Shown: positions 45,443-55,204, numbered from the stretch's first letter. The stretch is DNA of 64,000 nt from Chitinophaga nivalis (GCF_025989125.1 NZ_JAPDNR010000001.1:3888301-3952300); one strand, 5' to 3'. The notes: generated by a model not told the origin, from the letters alone. Translations and numbers: made by a program.

Positions 45443-46895
45443 TCTGATCAGTAGGTTTTAAAGCCGGATTCGCATCAAATTCTGTTTGTGGAATCTGCAG
45501 GGTGAAACCGGCACTGTTGGCAGGAATGGTGAATACGGCGTTGGCCGGATGTCCGTTGCTTCTTACCAGCGGTGCGTTGGTACGTTTGATATCGAGGAAG
45601 CCGATACCAATTTCCCCAAACAGTTCTTTTCTTTTTTCCACCAGTATTTCTGCAATCAGGGCGGCGCCGGTAGCGTGTGACGGCGTGGCGGCAGGATCTC
45701 TGTTCTGCTGTACCGCAAAGAGTACATCGCCGGCAGTGGCGTCGTTCAGCCTGGCTTTGGCTTCGGCTTCTATCAGGTACATTTCCGGAGAGCGCATCAT
45801 CACGATGTAATCCGAAAAGTTGGTAGTGGTACCGAATTTAATGGTTTTCCATTTGGCGAGGCCTACATAGGAAGCATCCGGATTCACGAACTTACTTCTT
45901 CTGATATCTGTGTCGGTAAACAATCTTACAAAGTTACTGTCTACAAAAAAGTTGAAGGGTCCGATGCCGGAGATGCCATAAAAAGTAGAAGGGGTGCCGT
46001 AATAAATGGTTTGATCCGGCGCCTGCGGGAAGCCCCACAATACTTCTTTTTTAGTAGCAAAGTCGGCGGTCATGGTAGCGGAAAGTTCAGCTGCATTCAG
46101 CGGATAGCCGGCTCTCGCCTGTTGTGAAGCGGTAATGGCTTTGGTGAGGAACGCAGGATCTTTCATGCCCAGCTCCAGGTATACCCGGGCCAGCAATCCA
46201 TAGGCTACGTCCCGGTTGATGATATCCTTTAAACCGCCGTTCGCTCTTTTCACCGGCAGGTAAGTAACGGCATATTCCAGGTCGGACCGGATGAGGGCAT
46301 ACACTTCCGGCAGCGCCGCACGTGGGTGGCCGATGGTGGAAGCCGTAGTTGGTTCCGTATAAATCGGTAATCCGGGACCGCCGGGCAGTTCGCTGTAGGA
46401 GCGGGAAAATTCCCGTACCAGCTCAAAGTAGCACCAGGCGCGGAAAGCGCGGCCTTCGGCTTCCAGTTGCTGTTTGCTGCTTTCTGCCAGCTGGCTGTTA
46501 TGTACGCCGCTGATCAGGTTGTTGGCCGAGTTGATGAAGCTGTAGAAAAAATCCCAGGTAAAGCTGCTCCTGCGGTAGGTAGCTGCCCGGTTCTCGTAGA
46601 GGTAATCGGTGTAATAGGTGTTGGCATTGGGTAAGGAAACATCTCCGCCTCTTACTTCGCGGGCCAGGTTTACCGATACAATGCCGTATACGTCGGAAGG
46701 AGAGCGCCATTGTGTTCGCAACAGGCTGTAGATACCATTGAAAAAGGCCCGTACACCGGCTTCTGAAGCAAATACTTCTGCCGGATCTACCGTATCGGTA
46801 GGCTTGGGATCGTCCAGGAAATTTTTGTTGCAACCGGTCACCAGCAGGGCTACCAGGCAACCTATATAACTGATATGTTGAAAGGTTCTTTTCAT
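45435..46895 (-). CDS. SusD/RagB-family outer-membrane lipoprotein
   Basis: A 486-residue lipoprotein with lipobox LLVTG|C (cysteine 22) followed by NKNFLDDPKPTDTV. RagB/SusD features include LEAEGRAFRAWCYFELVREF, YGLLARVYLELGMKDPAFL and a C-terminal part with EILVEKRKELFGEIGIGFLD. Compared with the locus at 17429 the C-terminal WPVP motif is diverged (LQIPQTEFDANPALKP). It lies 22 bases after the STN-SusC gene and overlaps the TlpA-like gene by 8 bases, forming one reverse operon. Substrate unknown: no glycoside hydrolase accompanies this pair. Confidence 0.91.
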   Translation of the reverse strand: MKRTFQHISYIGCLVALLVTGCNKNFLDDPKPTDTVDPAEVFASEAGVRAFFNGIYSLLRTQWRSPSDVYGIVSVNLAREVRGGDVSLPNANTYYTDYLYENRAATYRRSSFTWDFFYSFINSANNLISGVHNSQLAESSKQQLEAEGRAFRAWCYFELVREFSRSYSELPGGPGLPIYTEPTTASTIGHPRAALPEVYALIRSDLEYAVTYLPVKRANGGLKDIINRDVAYGLLARVYLELGMKDPAFLTKAITASQQARAGYPLNAAELSATMTADFATKKEVLWGFPQAPDQTIYYGTPSTFYGISGIGPFNFFVDSNFVRLFTDTDIRRSKFVNPDASYVGLAKWKTIKFGTTTNFSDYIVMMRSPEMYLIEAEAKARLNDATAGDVLFAVQQNRDPAATPSHATGAALIAEILVEKRKELFGEIGIGFLDIKRTNAPLVRSNGHPANAVFTIPANSAGFTLQIPQTEFDANPALKPTDQND

Positions 46896-46917
46896 AAAAT
46901 CGCTTTAATGAGATGGA

Positions 46918-49900
46918 TTATAAACCAACGTTTACGCCTACACTGAATGTTTTGAATACGGAAGAACTGTTTCTGGTAGTACCGTCTATGTTCTGTTCCG
47001 GATCTGTTCCTTTTTTCGTACGGGACCAGGTGAAGATATTATCTGCCTGCAGGAAGATGCGGCAGGATTTAATCACCTGGTTCGTATAACCGGTTACGTG
47101 AGCCGGCAGCGTATAGCCGAGGGTGATATTCCGCAGGCGGATATAATCCCCGCTGAACAGGTTCCGGGTAGAAGCGTTTTCCCAGTCGTTCTGACCAAAG
47201 CCCAGTTTGGGTACGTCTGTTACATCGCCTGGTTTTTGCCAGCGATCCAGGATGTCGGTGCTGAGGGAGCTACCCAGTCTGGAGAAGCCGTGCATCAGGC
47301 GGATGTAGTCTGCATCCAGAATTTTACCACCAAAGGCATAGTTCAGCAGGAAAGAAAGATCAAACTGCTTGTAGCTGAAACTATTGCTTAAACCGCCGGT
47401 AATCGTTGGCAGCGCACTACCCTGATAAGATCTTCTGGCAGCGGGAGAACCCGGATTACTGCCGGAAGCAGGTATGGCCGCCAGCTGATTAACAATCACG
47501 GTGCCGCCCGGATTTTTCGGATCATCGGCATACCATTGTGGTTTACCATTGTCCGGGTTTACGCCTGCCCACTCGTAGATCCAGAAGGCAGCGTAGCTGT
47601 TGCCTACTTCCAGGCGTTTGTTGCCGGAAATGATGGCAGCCTGTGGCAGCGCCGTGATGCGGTTTTTCAAGGTAGTGAGGTTAAAGGAAGTCGACCATTT
47701 GAAATCTCCTTTCACCATATTCCGGCTGTTAATGGTAATTTCTATACCACTGTTGCGCAGCTTGCCGATATTGTCGGTAATACCGGTGATGCCTGTGGAA
47801 GTAGGGAAAGGCCGGGTGAATATCAGGTCAAATGTATTTTTGTTGTAGTATTCGAGGGAGAGATCAATCCGGTTGTTGGCAAAGGAGAGGTCCACTCCGA
47901 TATTATAGGTACCGAGTTTTTCCCAGCTGAGATTGGGATTCCCCAGCAGGCTGTTGTAGATACCCGGATAGCTGAGATCATTATAACCAGTACCATAAGC
48001 GGTGATGTAGGGGAAGTATTCCGGGAGTGCCTGGTTGCCCAGCTCTCCGTAGGAAGCGCGTAGTTTCACCAGGTCAAAAACAGACTGGTGTTTCATGAAG
48101 TCTTCATTAGACAATACCCAGGAACCACCCACGGCATAAAATACGCCCCATCTTTTTTTGTTGCTCCATCTGGTAGAACCATCTGTACGGAGGGTTCCTT
48201 CAAAGAAGTATTTATCGTTGTAGCTATAGGTAATACGGCCCAGGTAACTTTCTATCCTGTTTCTGCTGGTAGCAGATTCGGAGGTTTCCTTGGAGGCGCC
48301 GGCACTTACTTCTTCCAGGCCGGATACTGGAAAGCCGGTGTTGCCTACGGCAGTGGTTTTGATATTCAGGTCATAGGCTTCCGCACTGGCCATTGCGCCG
48401 ATGTTGTGCAGGCCGAAAGTTTTCTGGAAAGACAACATGTTGTTCCAGGTCCAGGAGCTGGTGAAGTTCGCATCTTTACGTACGCGGCCACCTACCGGAA
48501 CGGCATCGCCGACAGTAGGGTTGGCATACAGCAGGGTGTTGGTGTTGAAGCGGTCTACCCCGATATTGGATTTGAATTTCAGGTAATCGGTGAAGGTGAT
48601 TTCACCATAGGCATTCAGGGATGTTTGTAAGCCCTGGCCGGTGGTTTTATCGCGTTGCAGCAGGGATACCACGTTCATATTACCGGCGGCAGAAACGGGC
48701 CGGCTATGGTTGATGGTATTGCCTGGTACGGGATATCCGAAATCGTATATGGGTTGCTGTTTGTTGTCCAGTACAATTTCACCGGCATCGTTGCGCCGGT
48801 ATAACGGATAGATGGACGACACCAGCCGCGGGAACTGTACCGCATTGTTATAGGTAGGGCCAGACTGCGTCGGGTTGTTTTCATTGCTGGAGGCAATGGT
48901 GGTATTGACACCGACTTTCAACCATTTTTTCAGATAGGCGTCGCCGTTAAAGCGGGTGGTGATACGTTTGTAGTTGGAGTTCCGTACCACCCCATCCTGA
49001 TCGAGATAGTCTGCAGAAATATAGTATTTGTATTTGTCGCTGCCGCCGGATACATTGACGCCTACATTTTTGCGGCGGATGGCCGGGTTCCGGATTTCTT
49101 TTTCCCAATCGGTATCCCACAGCAGGGTAGCGCCGGATTTCAGGTTACCGTTTTCATCGATGGGATTGGCGACGTTGTAGGGATTGTATTTTAATCCGAA
49201 CGTGTTTACGCCGGTGATCAGGTTATCGGAGGCATATTTACCCGGGTTGGCAATATTCTGGGAGATCGCATAGTTCTTTTGTGCTTCCCAGGCCAGTTTC
49301 ATATAGTCTTCGGAAGATACGAACGCATATTCTTTGGTAGCGCGGGAAGAAAGCCCATAGCTGCCATACACGGTAATGGCCGGATCTTTGCCGCCACGAC
49401 CTTTCCGGGTGGAGATGAGGATAACGCCGTTGGCAGCACGGGAACCGTATAAGGCGGCCGCGCTGGCGTCTTTCAGCACATTCATGGATTCCACGTCGTT
49501 GGGGTTGATGGTATTGATGTTGCCATCATAGGGAATACCATCTACGACCAGTAACGGAGAGGAGGAGGCGTTGATGGAACCAATACCACGGATACGGATC
49601 TCCGGTGCACTACCGGGTTGTCCGGAAGAATTGACAACGGTAACACCCGCTGCCAGGCCCTGTAACCCCTGGGTAACGCTGACAACCTGTTGTTTGGCCA
49701 GCTGTTCACCGGTTACGGCGGCAATGGCGCCTACCACGCTTTGTTTTTTCTGGGTACCATAAGCGATGACCACAATTTCATCCAGCTTCGCATTATTGAT
49801 CTGCAGCCGGATCACGCCCAGGTTGCCGGCAGCATTGATTTCCCGGGGCAGATAGCCCACGAAGGAGATCACCAGTACGGCATCGGGCGCTACATCCGGT

Positions 49901-50403
49901 AATACAAAATCGCCGGTATTGTTGGTCGTGGTAGCCTGGTTACTGCCTTTTACTTTAATGGAAGCACCGGGGAGGGGAGTGCCCTGTTCATCGGTGACTT
50001 TCCCTCTTACTTCACGGGAAGCCTGGCTGGTACCCGGATGGGTGGCCGCGCGCTGTTTTACCAGTACAATTTTATCTTTCACCGTATAGGTCAGTTCCTG
50101 GTTGGCAAAACAGGCGGTCAGGGCTTCTTCCAGTGTCGCATTTTGCAGATTGATATCTACCGGTCTGGTGGTATTTAATAACGCCTGGTCATATACGAAA
50201 TCGTAGCCTGTCTGTGTCCATATCTTTTTAAAGATGACCGGTATCGGTGTTTGTTTCTCCCGCAGGGTGATTCCCTGGGCATAAGTACGGGCGCTCACCT
50301 GTAAGGTGGCAGCGATCAGTAAAGCAACAGTTAGTTTCATCACCAGCAATAGTTTAGTTATGCCGCACGGAGGCTTGCATAAAATTTTAGTGTAAAATTT
50401 CAT
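46918..50403 (-). CDS. SusC-type TonB-dependent receptor with STN signalling domain
   Basis: A 1161-residue receptor, taking ATG 50403 (MKFYTKILCKPPCG) as start. The frame remains open upstream to 50586, but that extension has no signal-peptide logic, whereas from 50403 a basic leader leads to the hydrophobic core LTVALLIAATLQVSA. The STN domain lies at about 45-115 (KIWTQTGYDFVYDQALL), the carboxypeptidase-D-like domain at about 130-205 (GTPLPGASIKVKG) and the plug at about 215-325 (GLQGLAAGVTVVNSSG, PLLVVDGIPYDG); the barrel ends in SVGVNVGL. The STN domain links it to FecR (50641) and the sigma factor (51879). Possible cargo includes siderophores or glycans; nothing nearby decides. Confidence 0.92.
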   Translation of the reverse strand: MKFYTKILCKPPCGITKLLLVMKLTVALLIAATLQVSARTYAQGITLREKQTPIPVIFKKIWTQTGYDFVYDQALLNTTRPVDINLQNATLEEALTACFANQELTYTVKDKIVLVKQRAATHPGTSQASREVRGKVTDEQGTPLPGASIKVKGSNQATTTNNTGDFVLPDVAPDAVLVISFVGYLPREINAAGNLGVIRLQINNAKLDEIVVIAYGTQKKQSVVGAIAAVTGEQLAKQQVVSVTQGLQGLAAGVTVVNSSGQPGSAPEIRIRGIGSINASSSPLLVVDGIPYDGNINTINPNDVESMNVLKDASAAALYGSRAANGVILISTRKGRGGKDPAITVYGSYGLSSRATKEYAFVSSEDYMKLAWEAQKNYAISQNIANPGKYASDNLITGVNTFGLKYNPYNVANPIDENGNLKSGATLLWDTDWEKEIRNPAIRRKNVGVNVSGGSDKYKYYISADYLDQDGVVRNSNYKRITTRFNGDAYLKKWLKVGVNTTIASSNENNPTQSGPTYNNAVQFPRLVSSIYPLYRRNDAGEIVLDNKQQPIYDFGYPVPGNTINHSRPVSAAGNMNVVSLLQRDKTTGQGLQTSLNAYGEITFTDYLKFKSNIGVDRFNTNTLLYANPTVGDAVPVGGRVRKDANFTSSWTWNNMLSFQKTFGLHNIGAMASAEAYDLNIKTTAVGNTGFPVSGLEEVSAGASKETSESATSRNRIESYLGRITYSYNDKYFFEGTLRTDGSTRWSNKKRWGVFYAVGGSWVLSNEDFMKHQSVFDLVKLRASYGELGNQALPEYFPYITAYGTGYNDLSYPGIYNSLLGNPNLSWEKLGTYNIGVDLSFANNRIDLSLEYYNKNTFDLIFTRPFPTSTGITGITDNIGKLRNSGIEITINSRNMVKGDFKWSTSFNLTTLKNRITALPQAAIISGNKRLEVGNSYAAFWIYEWAGVNPDNGKPQWYADDPKNPGGTVIVNQLAAIPASGSNPGSPAARRSYQGSALPTITGGLSNSFSYKQFDLSFLLNYAFGGKILDADYIRLMHGFSRLGSSLSTDILDRWQKPGDVTDVPKLGFGQNDWENASTRNLFSGDYIRLRNITLGYTLPAHVTGYTNQVIKSCRIFLQADNIFTWSRTKKGTDPEQNIDGTTRNSSSVFKTFSVGVNVGL

Positions 50404-50640
50404 TCCTTGTGTTGATTTTTCAGGCCATGTTGCTGTGTGCTGCAGCATACCGTAACATAGCGGTTTGGTTGATTCTTGCGTTTCTGAACATTTATAAACG
50501 GATAGATCCGTGTAGCTGCCAGGGGCATTGGTGGCGCGCCTGGTGGTGGTAATTCGGTGCTTAATAACGGATAACCCTTTTTTCACCGATGTGTTGGTGG
50601 CACATCCGATGGGTTTCCTGCGACTGTTGCTGCTGTTTTT
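50404..50640 (-). other. 237-base gap between FecR and SusC genes
   Basis: The stretch is open in the SusC frame as far as 50586 but shows no protein-like features. I see no exact TAnnTTTG element on the reverse strand. Because the SusC gene should depend on the adjacent sigma factor, an ECF-type promoter is the likely content, but I cannot define it from one copy. Confidence 0.3.
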
Positions 50641-51774
50641 TTATGCTGTTACTATAATTGTTCTGCCTGCGATGGTAAAATGTACCTTGCCGGTAGCTTC
50701 CATGGCCGACAGTACTACGGACAGGTCTTTGTATAAAGAGATACGGCCGCCGAGCTGTAAATCGGGTGGCGTAGTCTTGTACACGATTTCCATATCGTAC
50801 CATCTGGCAATGCGGTTCATGACCGTTTTAAAGTCTTCGTTGCCGAATACGAGATAGCCGGTTTTCCATGAAAAGGCTTCCGCTGCATCTACCGTGGTCA
50901 GTCTTACCGTTTCATCTGCGATGGCTTGTTGCCCCGGCTGTAAGATGGTGGTGGCGCCGGTTTTTACGAGACTGATTTTAACACTGCCGGTCAGCAGGGT
51001 GGTGGTGATGTTTTTCATCTCCGGATAGGCGTTCACGTTAAACAGTGTGCCCAGAACGGTGATAACTTGTTTGTCCGAAGCTACCAGGAAGGGTGCATCC
51101 GGATTTCTGCTGACATCAAAGCTGGCTTCTCCGGTGAGTTCCACTTTCCGCTCCCTGCCGGCGAACCGGGTGGGGAAACGCAGCGAGGAGGCCGCATTCA
51201 GCCATACTGTGCTGCCATCCGGCAGGTTCACCTGGTATTGGCCGCCGCGGGGCGTGGTAATGGTATGGTAAGTGATGGCACTGCCTTTATTATCGGAAGG
51301 CAGGATATGATATACCAGCTGGCCATCGGCTTTTTTGGTGATTTGTACGCCGGCCTGACGGGCAATTTCTCCGTTGGCGGCATCCGTGAGCGAAATACGG
51401 GTGCCATTTTCCAATATCAGGAAAGCCCGTTTGCCACCGGGCATAATGGGTGTAGCAGCTACCTGTCGGGTACCGGCAGCTGGTGGAGCCGCGGTACGAT
51501 TAAGGTACAACAGGATACCTCCGGACGCAAACAGGAACATTGCTGCTGCGGCCGCCACGCGTGGCCATGGCCATGCCTTCCTGGTTTTGTCTTTGCGCAG
51601 CTGGATGGTCTGCCACATGTCCCGGTCGATACTATCCAGTTCGGCTTCAGACAAACCGGTATCAGCGGCTTCCGGTAACTGGTGAAACCAGTTGCGCAAC
51701 AACAGCAGCTCTTCTTCGGTACATTCGCCCGCTCTGTATTTGGTCAGTAATGTTTGCGCATCTCTTTTTTGCAT
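50641..51774 (-). CDS. FecR-family anti-sigma factor
   Basis: A 377-residue inner-membrane anti-sigma factor. The cytoplasmic N-terminal domain (1-68) includes TLLTKYRAGECTEEELLLLR. A membrane helix lies at about 71-91 (VAAAAAMFLFASGGILLYL). The periplasmic FecR domain lies at about 165-270 (LPDGSTVWLNAASSLRFP, GEASFDVSRNPDAPF, VLGTLFNVNAY), with a DUF4974 domain at about 305-375. It sits between the sigma gene and the STN-SusC gene on the reverse strand, as in the locus at 12213-17414. It would keep the sigma factor inactive until the receptor is occupied. Assignment is firm. Confidence 0.93.
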   Translation of the reverse strand: MQKRDAQTLLTKYRAGECTEEELLLLRNWFHQLPEAADTGLSEAELDSIDRDMWQTIQLRKDKTRKAWPWPRVAAAAAMFLFASGGILLYLNRTAAPPAAGTRQVAATPIMPGGKRAFLILENGTRISLTDAANGEIARQAGVQITKKADGQLVYHILPSDNKGSAITYHTITTPRGGQYQVNLPDGSTVWLNAASSLRFPTRFAGRERKVELTGEASFDVSRNPDAPFLVASDKQVITVLGTLFNVNAYPEMKNITTTLLTGSVKISLVKTGATTILQPGQQAIADETVRLTTVDAAEAFSWKTGYLVFGNEDFKTVMNRIARWYDMEIVYKTTPPDLQLGGRISLYKDLSVVLSAMEATGKVHFTIAGRTIIVTA

Positions 51775-51878
51775 AGCTTAAAAACAAGGACTTCCAGTCG
51801 TCCTCCTGTAAACAAGACGGTTAAGTATTACGCAGGGGGTACGTCGTGATAAAATTTTTTTAAAAAAAAGATAACTAT

Positions 51879-52457
51879 TCAGGAATGCAGTTGCCAGATC
51901 AGGTAAAGGAGTACACCCAGTCTGACTTTCAGGAGTTTCAGTGCTTTCTTCACCTGTTTGGTGACGGTTTGTTCGGAGATGTGCAGCCGGTCGGCAATCT
52001 CGCGGTGGCTTAGATGTGCCTTTCTGCTTAATTCAAATACTTCCCGCATTTTGGGCGGCAGGGCAGCGATTTCTTTTTCTATGAGCAGGGTAATTTCTTT
52101 TTCCCGTACCAGGTGGTCGGTGAGGATATTATCCTGATCCAGGAAGTGTTGCAGGGAAGTGAGGTACTGGTCGGCCACCTTTTTATGGGCAAAGAGATCC
52201 AGCGCCCTGTTGCGTACAGACCGGTACAGATAGCCTGCCAGCGAAGTTTGCATGGAGTAGGTATTACGCTTGTTCCACAGCTGTACAAAAATTTCCTGTA
52301 CAATATCTTTGGCCTCTTCGGGGTCCTGCAGCTTTTTGCAGGCATACCCAAACAGCAGGCGGCTATAACGGCGATAGATCTCCGCAAAAGCCAGTTCACT
52401 GTCTGCTGCCAGCAGTGTTGCCAATTCAGGATCACTAAGCACGGTATAGTCTGTCAT
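51879..52457 (-). CDS. ECF RNA polymerase sigma-70 factor
   Basis: A 192-residue ECF sigma factor of the Bacteroidota type. Region 2 lies at about 27-95 (DPEEAKDIVQEIFVQLWNKR); region 4 at about 133-185 (LPPKMREVFELSRKAHLSHR and EIADRLHISEQTVTKQVKK). It is first in a reverse unit, 104 bases ahead of FecR, and should activate the STN-SusC/SusD/TlpA operon. The gap to YccF on its other side (52458-52719) is divergent; it holds an inverted GCTAAAA/TTTTAGC at 52623-52645 but no promoter I can name. Confidence 0.93.
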   Translation of the reverse strand: MTDYTVLSDPELATLLAADSELAFAEIYRRYSRLLFGYACKKLQDPEEAKDIVQEIFVQLWNKRNTYSMQTSLAGYLYRSVRNRALDLFAHKKVADQYLTSLQHFLDQDNILTDHLVREKEITLLIEKEIAALPPKMREVFELSRKAHLSHREIADRLHISEQTVTKQVKKALKLLKVRLGVLLYLIWQLHS

Positions 52458-52719
52458 GTGTGTATTAAGCCCCTTTTGTTTGTACGATGGTGTGTATCAG
52501 TGCTGCCCCTGCATGGATACAAGTTATGCGCAACATTAGAACAATTTTCAGAAAAATTACAGCATTTATGTATTTATTGCTCGTCCTGGCGGCGGTATTT
52601 ATCCGGTACGCGTTGGTTAATTGCTAAAATAGCGCTGTTTTTAGCAGCGGAAGATAGGAAATTATCAAGCAGGATAATGACAGGAGGGAAATTTGTTGAT
52701 TTTTTGTATTATTACAGAT

Positions 52720-53088
52720 ATGAATCTAATCGGTAATGTTATCTGGCTCATCTTCGGCGGTTTCTTCGCCTTTCTCGGATATATGGTGAGCGGGTTGTTG
52801 ATGTGTCTTACTATTATAGGCATTCCTTTCGGATTGCAGTGTTTTAAAATTGGTCTCTTTACGTTGATGCCTTTTGGCAGCCAGGTGCGGGATGTACCTG
52901 GGCCTACCGGTTGTCTGGCAACCATTTTCAATATCATCTGGATATTTACCGGCGGCCTCTGGGTAGCACTGAATCATTTATTCTGGGGGTTCATGCTGGC
53001 CATTACTATTATTGGTATTCCCTTTGCCCGGCAGCATTTCAAGCTGATGAGCCTCACTTTTGCTCCTTTCGGAAAAGAAATATACTAA
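52720..53088 (+). CDS. YccF-family small inner-membrane protein
   Basis: A 122-residue membrane protein made of two similar halves, each with a hydrophobic stretch followed by IIGIPF: LIGNVIWLIFGGFFAFLGY...TIIGIPFGLQCFKIG and NIIWIFTGGLWVALNHLFW...TIIGIPFARQHFK. This duplicated pattern is the YccF (DUF307) signature. The start is ATG 52720; an in-frame TTG at 52693 is less likely. Function of the family is not established. It is a single gene, divergent from the sigma factor and convergent with the AraC gene. Confidence 0.88.
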   Translation: MNLIGNVIWLIFGGFFAFLGYMVSGLLMCLTIIGIPFGLQCFKIGLFTLMPFGSQVRDVPGPTGCLATIFNIIWIFTGGLWVALNHLFWGFMLAITIIGIPFARQHFKLMSLTFAPFGKEIY

Positions 53089-53184
53089 GTCTTAACGGTT
53101 ACTAACGCTATCGGTTATACGCTGATAGGCCGCGCTTCCTGAAACGGATCTGACTTGTTATGCCCGTGAATGATCGCTCCGGAT

Positions 53185-53244
53185 ATCATCTCCCGAAAAT
53201 AAAAAATATACCACCTGCGGATTATTTTATGATCGGGAGATGAT
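53185..53244. repeat. Perfect 12-bp inverted repeat between convergent genes
   Basis: ATCATCTCCCGA (53185-53196) is exactly complementary to TCGGGAGATGAT (53233-53244), with a 36-base A+T-rich centre. It lies between the ends of the YccF gene and the AraC gene, so it may be a shared terminator-like hairpin; no T-tract follows on the forward strand. Confidence 0.6.
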
Positions 53245-53258
53245 AAAGTAAAAGGCAA

Positions 53259-54119
53259 TTATTTCCCCGTCATCTTACTCCGGAAGGCGCCAGGTGTTTG
53301 TCCGGTTGCCTGCCGGAAGAGCCGCAGAAAATATTTAGGATCGTCAAAAGCAAGTGTGCCTGCAATTTCCTTGATGCTAAGATTGGTGTAATACAACAAC
53401 CGCCTGGCTTCCAGTATTGATTCCTGTTTAATCCAGAAAGTGAGCGTGTGCCCCGTGAGATTTTTCACCGTATCATTCAGATAGGAAGGAGAAATATTCA
53501 GCATAGACGCATACTGTGACGGACGTTTGATGGTTTTGAAGTGCTGCCTGACCAGTTTTTTGAATGCCCGTACCAGCTGTACGGCCCGTGCCGGATGTTG
53601 TATGCCGGCTGTTGCCCTTTGGGTGTAAATACCCATGGCCCGGTAGATGAATGCTTCCAGCAAGGCATGCAATACCTGTTGGGTGAAAGGGATGGCCTTT
53701 TCGTTGCCGAATGCCTGAAAGAGCGACAGACAAAAGTTTGTCAGCGTATCTTCCTCTTCTTTTTTCAATTTTATTTCCAGCGATTCATCAGACAATTGTT
53801 CCAGCATATTGCTGCAATGTTCTTTGACGAGCAGGTGATCGAAAGAGATCACATACCCCTGGCTTTTATGATAGGAAAGGACTTTGTGAATCTGTCCGGG
53901 TAGCAGCAGGAGCAGGGTTCTGGCCGACAGGGATATTTCCCGGAAGTCGACAAACAGGTCCAGTTTACCGTGTGTTACCAATACAAATACATAATGATCA
54001 TCGCGATGTTCGCCATCGGATGGTTGTTCAACTGTTTGCTGGAATTCCTGCAGCTGCCGGATCTGGAAGCCCGACAGCTGTTTATCCATCTGATTGACAG
54101 GAATATTTTTACGTTTCAT
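53259..54119 (-). CDS. AraC-family transcriptional regulator
   Basis: A 286-residue regulator. A cupin-like N-terminal sensor covers about 15-115 (HRDDHYVFVLVTHGKLDLFV, TLLLLLPGQIHKV). Two helix-turn-helix motifs fill about 185-284 (QYASMLNISPSYLNDTVKNL, LSIKEIAGTLAFDDPKYFLR, then TGQTPGAFR). It is the last gene of the reverse efflux operon, 32 bases after the membrane-fusion gene, and so probably adjusts that operon's expression in response to an exported compound. It could be an activator, as most of the family are. The perfect inverted repeat at the efflux promoter (58146-58180) is one possible target. Confidence 0.9.
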   Translation of the reverse strand: MKRKNIPVNQMDKQLSGFQIRQLQEFQQTVEQPSDGEHRDDHYVFVLVTHGKLDLFVDFREISLSARTLLLLLPGQIHKVLSYHKSQGYVISFDHLLVKEHCSNMLEQLSDESLEIKLKKEEEDTLTNFCLSLFQAFGNEKAIPFTQQVLHALLEAFIYRAMGIYTQRATAGIQHPARAVQLVRAFKKLVRQHFKTIKRPSQYASMLNISPSYLNDTVKNLTGHTLTFWIKQESILEARRLLYYTNLSIKEIAGTLAFDDPKYFLRLFRQATGQTPGAFRSKMTGK

Positions 54120-54151
54120 GACGCTGCAACTTAAAAATTATTGCCGGATTA

Positions 54152-55198
54152 TTAAAGTGCTGTGGTCGTTGTAACAGATACCTTCACACTCATACCAGGG
54201 CATAACAGGGATTGCAGCTGGTGATAATCGGTGATCCTGATTTTCACTGGTACCCGTTGTACAACCTTCACAAAATTGCCGGTGGCGTTGTCCGGAGGCA
54301 ATAAAGCAAACCGGGCGCCGGTACCCGGTGCATAGTTGTATACCGTTCCCTGCAAGGGTTTTCCGGGGAAGGCATCTACTTTGATGGTCACCGGTTGTCC
54401 GGGCCGGAGGTGTTCCAGTTGTGTTTCTTTGAAGTTGGCGGTAACATATAAACTGTTGTCGTGCACCACAGAAAAAAGTTGCTGCCCGGCCTGTACCAGC
54501 TGTCCTTGTTGGATAAATTTTTTGGAAACCAGTCCTGTCGCCGGCGCCATCATACGGGTATAGGTGAGTTGCAGCCGTGCAAAATCTACTGCTGCCTGTT
54601 GCTGATCGATGCCGGTGTGGGTTACTGCCAGCTGTGACTGTGCGCTTTTCATTTGTTCCATGGTGGCCAGGTATTGCTCCTGTGAAGCCAGGTATGCTGC
54701 CTGGGCTGCGTCTTTAGCTGCTTTGGCATGTTCATATTGCTGGCGGGTGATGGCGCCTGCTTTCACCAGGTGCTGATACCGTTCATAGTCCTGCGTTGCC
54801 TGCCACAGCTTTACCCGGGCCGCTTCGGCTTCTGCTTTGTATCGGGAGGAAAAAGCACGGGTAGCCTGGATACCTGCCTGTGAAATGCCTAACGTCTGGC
54901 TCGCTCCTTTCTGTGCTGCCAGGGCCTGTTCCAGCTTTACGGTATAGTCGCGGTCGTCCAGTACTACCAGTGCCTGTCCTGCAGTTACCCGGGTATTTTC
55001 TTCAAAGAGGATACTATCCACATAGCCGCCAATCCGGGCTACTACCGGGCTGATATCACCATCTATCTGGGCATCATCGGTATCTTCATGATGGCGGTAA
55101 TAGTTGTATTCCCTGATACCTAATACGGTACCTGCCAGTAGCAATACTGATAACAGGAGGGTGATTTTCTGATTCGTTTTCTTTGTCTTTGTTTCCAT
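54152..55198 (-). CDS. EmrA/HlyD-type membrane fusion protein of efflux system
   Basis: A 348-residue periplasmic adaptor anchored by one N-terminal helix (KITLLLSVLLLAGTVLGI). It has the biotinyl-lipoyl-like domain halves GDISPVVARIGGYVDSI with RVTAGQALVVLDDRDY, then a long alpha-helical hairpin at about 90-205 rich in Ala and Gln. The second lipoyl half and beta-barrel follow (MMAPATGLVSKKFIQQGQLV, VTANFKETQLEHLRPGQPV). It links the inner-membrane MFS pump to the TolC-like channel. It starts 6 bases after the TolC-like gene. Family certain; cargo unknown. Confidence 0.92.
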   Translation of the reverse strand: METKTKKTNQKITLLLSVLLLAGTVLGIREYNYYRHHEDTDDAQIDGDISPVVARIGGYVDSILFEENTRVTAGQALVVLDDRDYTVKLEQALAAQKGASQTLGISQAGIQATRAFSSRYKAEAEAARVKLWQATQDYERYQHLVKAGAITRQQYEHAKAAKDAAQAAYLASQEQYLATMEQMKSAQSQLAVTHTGIDQQQAAVDFARLQLTYTRMMAPATGLVSKKFIQQGQLVQAGQQLFSVVHDNSLYVTANFKETQLEHLRPGQPVTIKVDAFPGKPLQGTVYNYAPGTGARFALLPPDNATGNFVKVVQRVPVKIRITDYHQLQSLLCPGMSVKVSVTTTTAL

Positions 55199-55204
55199 AT
55201 GCAG

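Noticed and set aside
50404..50586. Upstream extension of the STN-SusC gene to a start at 50586
   Set aside because: The extra 61 residues are not protein-like and would place the signal peptide deep inside; ATG 50403 gives a normal leader.
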